This document shows positions 61,201 through 64,000 of a stretch of 64,000 bases of DNA, piece after piece. Numbering within the stretch: the first letter of the stretch is position 1; every line of letters starts with the position of its first letter. This stretch comes from Neospora caninum Liverpool (Eukaryota; Apicomplexa; Conoidasida; Eucoccidiorida; Sarcocystidae). A model generated the notes under the pieces. It did no database searches. It saw nothing but the letters and a program-made list of their open reading frames with translations, and was not told the DNA's origin. Both the position numbers and the translations under genes were made by a program. The stretch is from NCBI RefSeq assembly GCF_000208865.1, contig NC_018394.1, positions 2,979,797-3,043,796 on the forward strand, read 5' to 3'.

Positions 61201-61841
61201 GTGAGACCGGCTCACGTCCCCCGAGGAGGGGCGTCGCAGTGAACGATTCCCAAAGCGTTTTTCGCGAGGAAGCCAGTAAAGCAAAAACACGCACATGTGT
61301 ACGGGGCGCTCGCCACTGTACCCAACTCTGAGGCGAATGGACAGGGAACGGGTCTATCCTTACTCGGAACACGGTCTCAAATAACACGTGGCTTCGAAAC
61401 GGCTCAGAACAAAGCGGACAGTCGGAAACAAACGAACAAGTGCAAAGTTCAATGACCACGATAAGTGCAATTCGTGGTGTTCTGGCCGGAGTCAAATGGC
61501 CCGTAGACACACGCTACGGGGATTTCTCCAAACTGGTTCGTATACGCTCAACTAAAAAAGGATTTTTCGCCGTCGCTCTCAAGGACAAACAAGGAAAAGC
61601 AGATGACACTGAAGTGGAACCAGCACTGCAGCAGCACGAGGAAAACTCCTTGGCACTATCCGCTGCCAACACACGAAACATGTATTGTTGCTGATCTGTC
61701 AAAAGACTCCCACACAGCATTACCTGGGTCGGCATGCGGTCGACACCTACCGTGTGCGCTACTGCACAGCGCGTAAAAATGAAACTTTGGGGCCCACATA
61801 TCAACGCAGTCGTGACACGCCCTCGAACGAAACATCCCGTT
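58234..61841. other. Spacer between the OTU and RING-TRAF genes
   Basis: 3.6 kb between two minus-strand genes. Open frames such as 59622-60194 on the minus strand have no domain and poor starts. It should contain the OTU gene's 3' UTR and the RING-TRAF promoter and leader. No repeats or RNA genes seen. Confidence 0.55.
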
Positions 61842-62945
61842 TCAACCTCGTTGCGCTCCCGGGGTTTCCGTGTCGGACGCGGTCAGCTCTTCGAGTGTAA
61901 ATGCATTGTAATGTATCGGTGAGATGTACGTGAGGAAGATGTGCCGCACGGCTTCTAATGTTCCACCCGCGCCCTGGGGATCGTACCGCAGATACCAGTT
62001 CGAGTCGGTGGAAGTGATAATATGAATTGTACATTGGAAACTATCAGCTATTGCACGAACAGATAGCTCATCTCCCCATGTTCCTGAACGCGCCATATTC
62101 TTCAGGTACTTTTCAAAGTCGTCGTCCTCAAAGAAAACCCCGTATTCATCTTTATGCTCACGCATGTGCTGTACAGCTCGGGAGCGCACCACTTTGTGGT
62201 GCTCTTCAGAGCCGAACATGTTCCACGAGCAGGAACGGAACTGGCAATTCCCGTCACCCGCAATGCGCACACTCTTGAAACCCATAAACCCTAAGCGCTG
62301 TTCAAGGAGTGACTGGCATGCCTTCATTCTTCCCACCGCACCAACGGCCTTGATGCCGTCAGCGTCGGTGGACGAATTTGAACTGTGACACGACCCCTCA
62401 TCTCCAGGCACCGGCGGCGGGCTTAACGTCTTTGGCGGAAAGGCGCCTTCCCCGTGAACGCCGTCGGCACACTCATTTCGAGCTAAACATGATTCGGGTC
62501 GCCTTTGCCTGCCTGATGTTGCTTTGGACGTCTCCGCCACGCTCTTCAGACTTCCCGTCTTGCTGCGGCTATGCGAGGGGCTTTCCAAGGCCACGCGGCT
62601 GCTTCTCCTGCCCAAGATAGCGAACGAGCGCCTTTGTCCCTGTTGAAATTCTTTGTTCGCTCTCTGCGCAGCCACTCGATTCTTTATAATGAGGTACGCC
62701 TTCATAACCGTCGCGAAGTTACTTGCATTCACTTTTCTCGAGAGCCGATCCACCACTATTTGATCCCGGCTGCTCATTGGCAGCATCGCCGGCGCTGCGT
62801 CTGCATGTGCGTGGCCTGCCAAAGAGCTTCCAATTCGGAGTCGAGAGAACTTGCGGGCTAACTCACGCGTGTCGTGTCCCTGCGGACTCTCCGGCTCATC
62901 CCGGTGGTGAGAAGATGACGAGGCTGAACTTCGACAAAGCGGCAT
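61842..62945 (-). CDS. OTU-family cysteine protease (deubiquitinase)
   Basis: 367 aa, one exon, from the ATG at 62945 (MPLCRSSASSSS); the frame is open for 34 more codons upstream but without an ATG. The C-terminal third is an OTU domain: the catalytic motif GDGNCQF places Asp231 and Cys234, followed by the usual RSRAVQHMREH helix and GTWGDELSVRAIAD. The catalytic His is H345 in PIHYN, with N347 next to it. OTU enzymes hydrolyse ubiquitin chains. The first 200 residues are basic and Ser-rich with an IIKNRVAAQRANKEF helix, unlike known domains I can name. No TM segment or signal peptide, so a cytosolic or nuclear location is inferred. Its neighbour on the same strand is a probable E3 ligase; shared function is not implied by that alone. 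Confidence 0.92.
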   Translation of the reverse strand: MPLCRSSASSSSHHRDEPESPQGHDTRELARKFSRLRIGSSLAGHAHADAAPAMLPMSSRDQIVVDRLSRKVNASNFATVMKAYLIIKNRVAAQRANKEFQQGQRRSFAILGRRSSRVALESPSHSRSKTGSLKSVAETSKATSGRQRRPESCLARNECADGVHGEGAFPPKTLSPPPVPGDEGSCHSSNSSTDADGIKAVGAVGRMKACQSLLEQRLGFMGFKSVRIAGDGNCQFRSCSWNMFGSEEHHKVVRSRAVQHMREHKDEYGVFFEDDDFEKYLKNMARSGTWGDELSVRAIADSFQCTIHIITSTDSNWYLRYDPQGAGGTLEAVRHIFLTYISPIHYNAFTLEELTASDTETPGAQRG

Positions 62946-64000
62946 TGTAGCCCGTGCATCGCCAACCACGGATTTCTGCTCTCTTCCTCTTCTGACACGA
63001 CGTGTCGCAGCGAGAGTGGAAAGTGAGAGCTGCGGTCGTCGGCACAACGCGTGTGCGAGCGCCGCACTGCCTTGTGTGTGCTGCCTGGCTTCTTCACGTT
63101 CGAGAAGATAGACTTGTCGCCTGCGCTTTTGTCATCTTCCACCGATGGCGCACCTCCGAACGATCACCGCCTTCCTCCCGCCGCTAAAGAGAAAAATCAA
63201 CGCAACTTTTGGCGCAAACCGCCAGCCTCTCTGCTACCCGTGTCCCTGATAACCCGCGTGCCGCGCGCCTCGATAAATCACCACCTACCGCGCTCCGCTG
63301 GAAGCATTTGTCAAACTTTCAAGTCAGTTGCCGATATCTGGAGGTGTAGAGTTCCGCTCCAGTGGCAGACGCTGGCAGGAAGACGCTGTTATCGCTTGAC
63401 GGGGTAACAATGACAAAGGAGGATTGCGCTGCCCATCAAACGCACCGCTCGCGTCGCTCCTCTCGCTTTTACGCGGAAGTCAATACAACACGGCCAGTCT
63501 GCATCCACTGAGGTATAGAGTGCACACGATAAGCAGACGGAAGGGAGGCGATCCCGTAGCGCACCGGTGAATTTGAAAGTATCGTTGATCTTCGAAGTCA
63601 ACAGAGCCGAGACGGGGCTGCCGGCTGACACAACTCGTTGACGCTCCGCTGCGCCGCAGTGATTCCGGGCACGGTATACGGGCTTTTCCGCCCCCCAAAA
63701 GCAGCTGTCTGACTGCAGAAGAACTTACAACACAGTACTCGGATGCGAAGACGCGAAATACTTATTCCTGCTAAACGAGGAATGGAAAATCCCCGTGGAA
63801 ATTCGCGCCTCGGGCGCCACTGCATGCTGTTTCACAGGTGTAAGCCACGACGGCTCTTCCTTATGAAATGCCACAAGCCAAATGCACAGGAAGGAACAGA
63901 TGCCAACTTACCAGCCCGACATGAACGCGCGGAATGCGATGCACAGTCGAGCGAATGCCCAGACAAGCGTACGAATTTTTTACCAGGCTGTGTGTCGCGT
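62946..64000. other. Upstream region of the OTU gene with a possible partial exon at the edge
   Basis: Mostly spacer and probable OTU promoter. On the minus strand a strong CTG|GTAAGT donor occurs at 63912/63911. One frame before it, open from about 63975, reads IRTLVWAFARLCIAFRAFMS, hydrophobic like a membrane helix, so the end of another minus-strand gene's exon may enter the window here. Other frames are also open over the short stretch, so this is tentative. Confidence 0.25.

Overview
The window is eukaryotic nuclear DNA from a tissue-cyst-forming coccidian apicomplexan. The best fit is Toxoplasma gondii or a close relative such as Hammondia or Neospora. The signs are intron-rich genes with long pyrimidine-rich introns, (TA)n microsatellites, a four-gene cluster of SAG1-related (SRS) surface antigens with paired six-cysteine domains and GPI signals, and the relic of a rhoptry (ROP) kinase. 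No tRNA, rRNA, CRISPR, operon or bacterial feature is visible. Gene models were built by eye from reading frame, GT/AG sites and phase matching.

Left part (1-29300): the 3' end of an unrecognised single-TM protein gene (+, 1-3675) is followed by about 6.9 kb without a convincing gene. Next comes a 13-exon VPS52 gene (+, 10557-18911), encoding a GARP/EARP tethering-complex subunit. An intronless gene (+, 21904-24975) encodes a 1023-aa secretory-pathway thioredoxin/PDI-like membrane protein whose thioredoxin fold is split by a charged helical insertion. A probable four-exon gene for a small membrane protein (-, 27938-29260) converges on it.

Middle (about 29900-50930): an SRS antigen array on the minus strand. 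A block of about 9.1-9.4 kb occurs twice in tandem (about 30465-39590 and 39827-48950). Each block carries two SRS genes, and each half-block descends from an older duplication, so four SRS genes are present. Flanking DNA is almost identical between blocks, while the SRS coding regions and their 3' flanks differ strongly. A third, diverged, SRS-less copy follows and is interrupted by an 846-bp AT-rich insertion (49474-50319) whose empty site is preserved twice in the array.

Right part (51000-64000): a frameshifted ROP-kinase pseudogene (+, 51176-52500) borders the array. Two minus-strand ubiquitin-pathway genes follow: a RING protein with four tandem TRAF-type zinc fingers (58233-55112, four exons) and an OTU-family deubiquitinase (62945-61842). 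The last 90 bases may hold the end of another minus-strand exon.

The window therefore joins housekeeping trafficking, ER redox and ubiquitin genes to a rapidly evolving accessory island of host-facing gene families.
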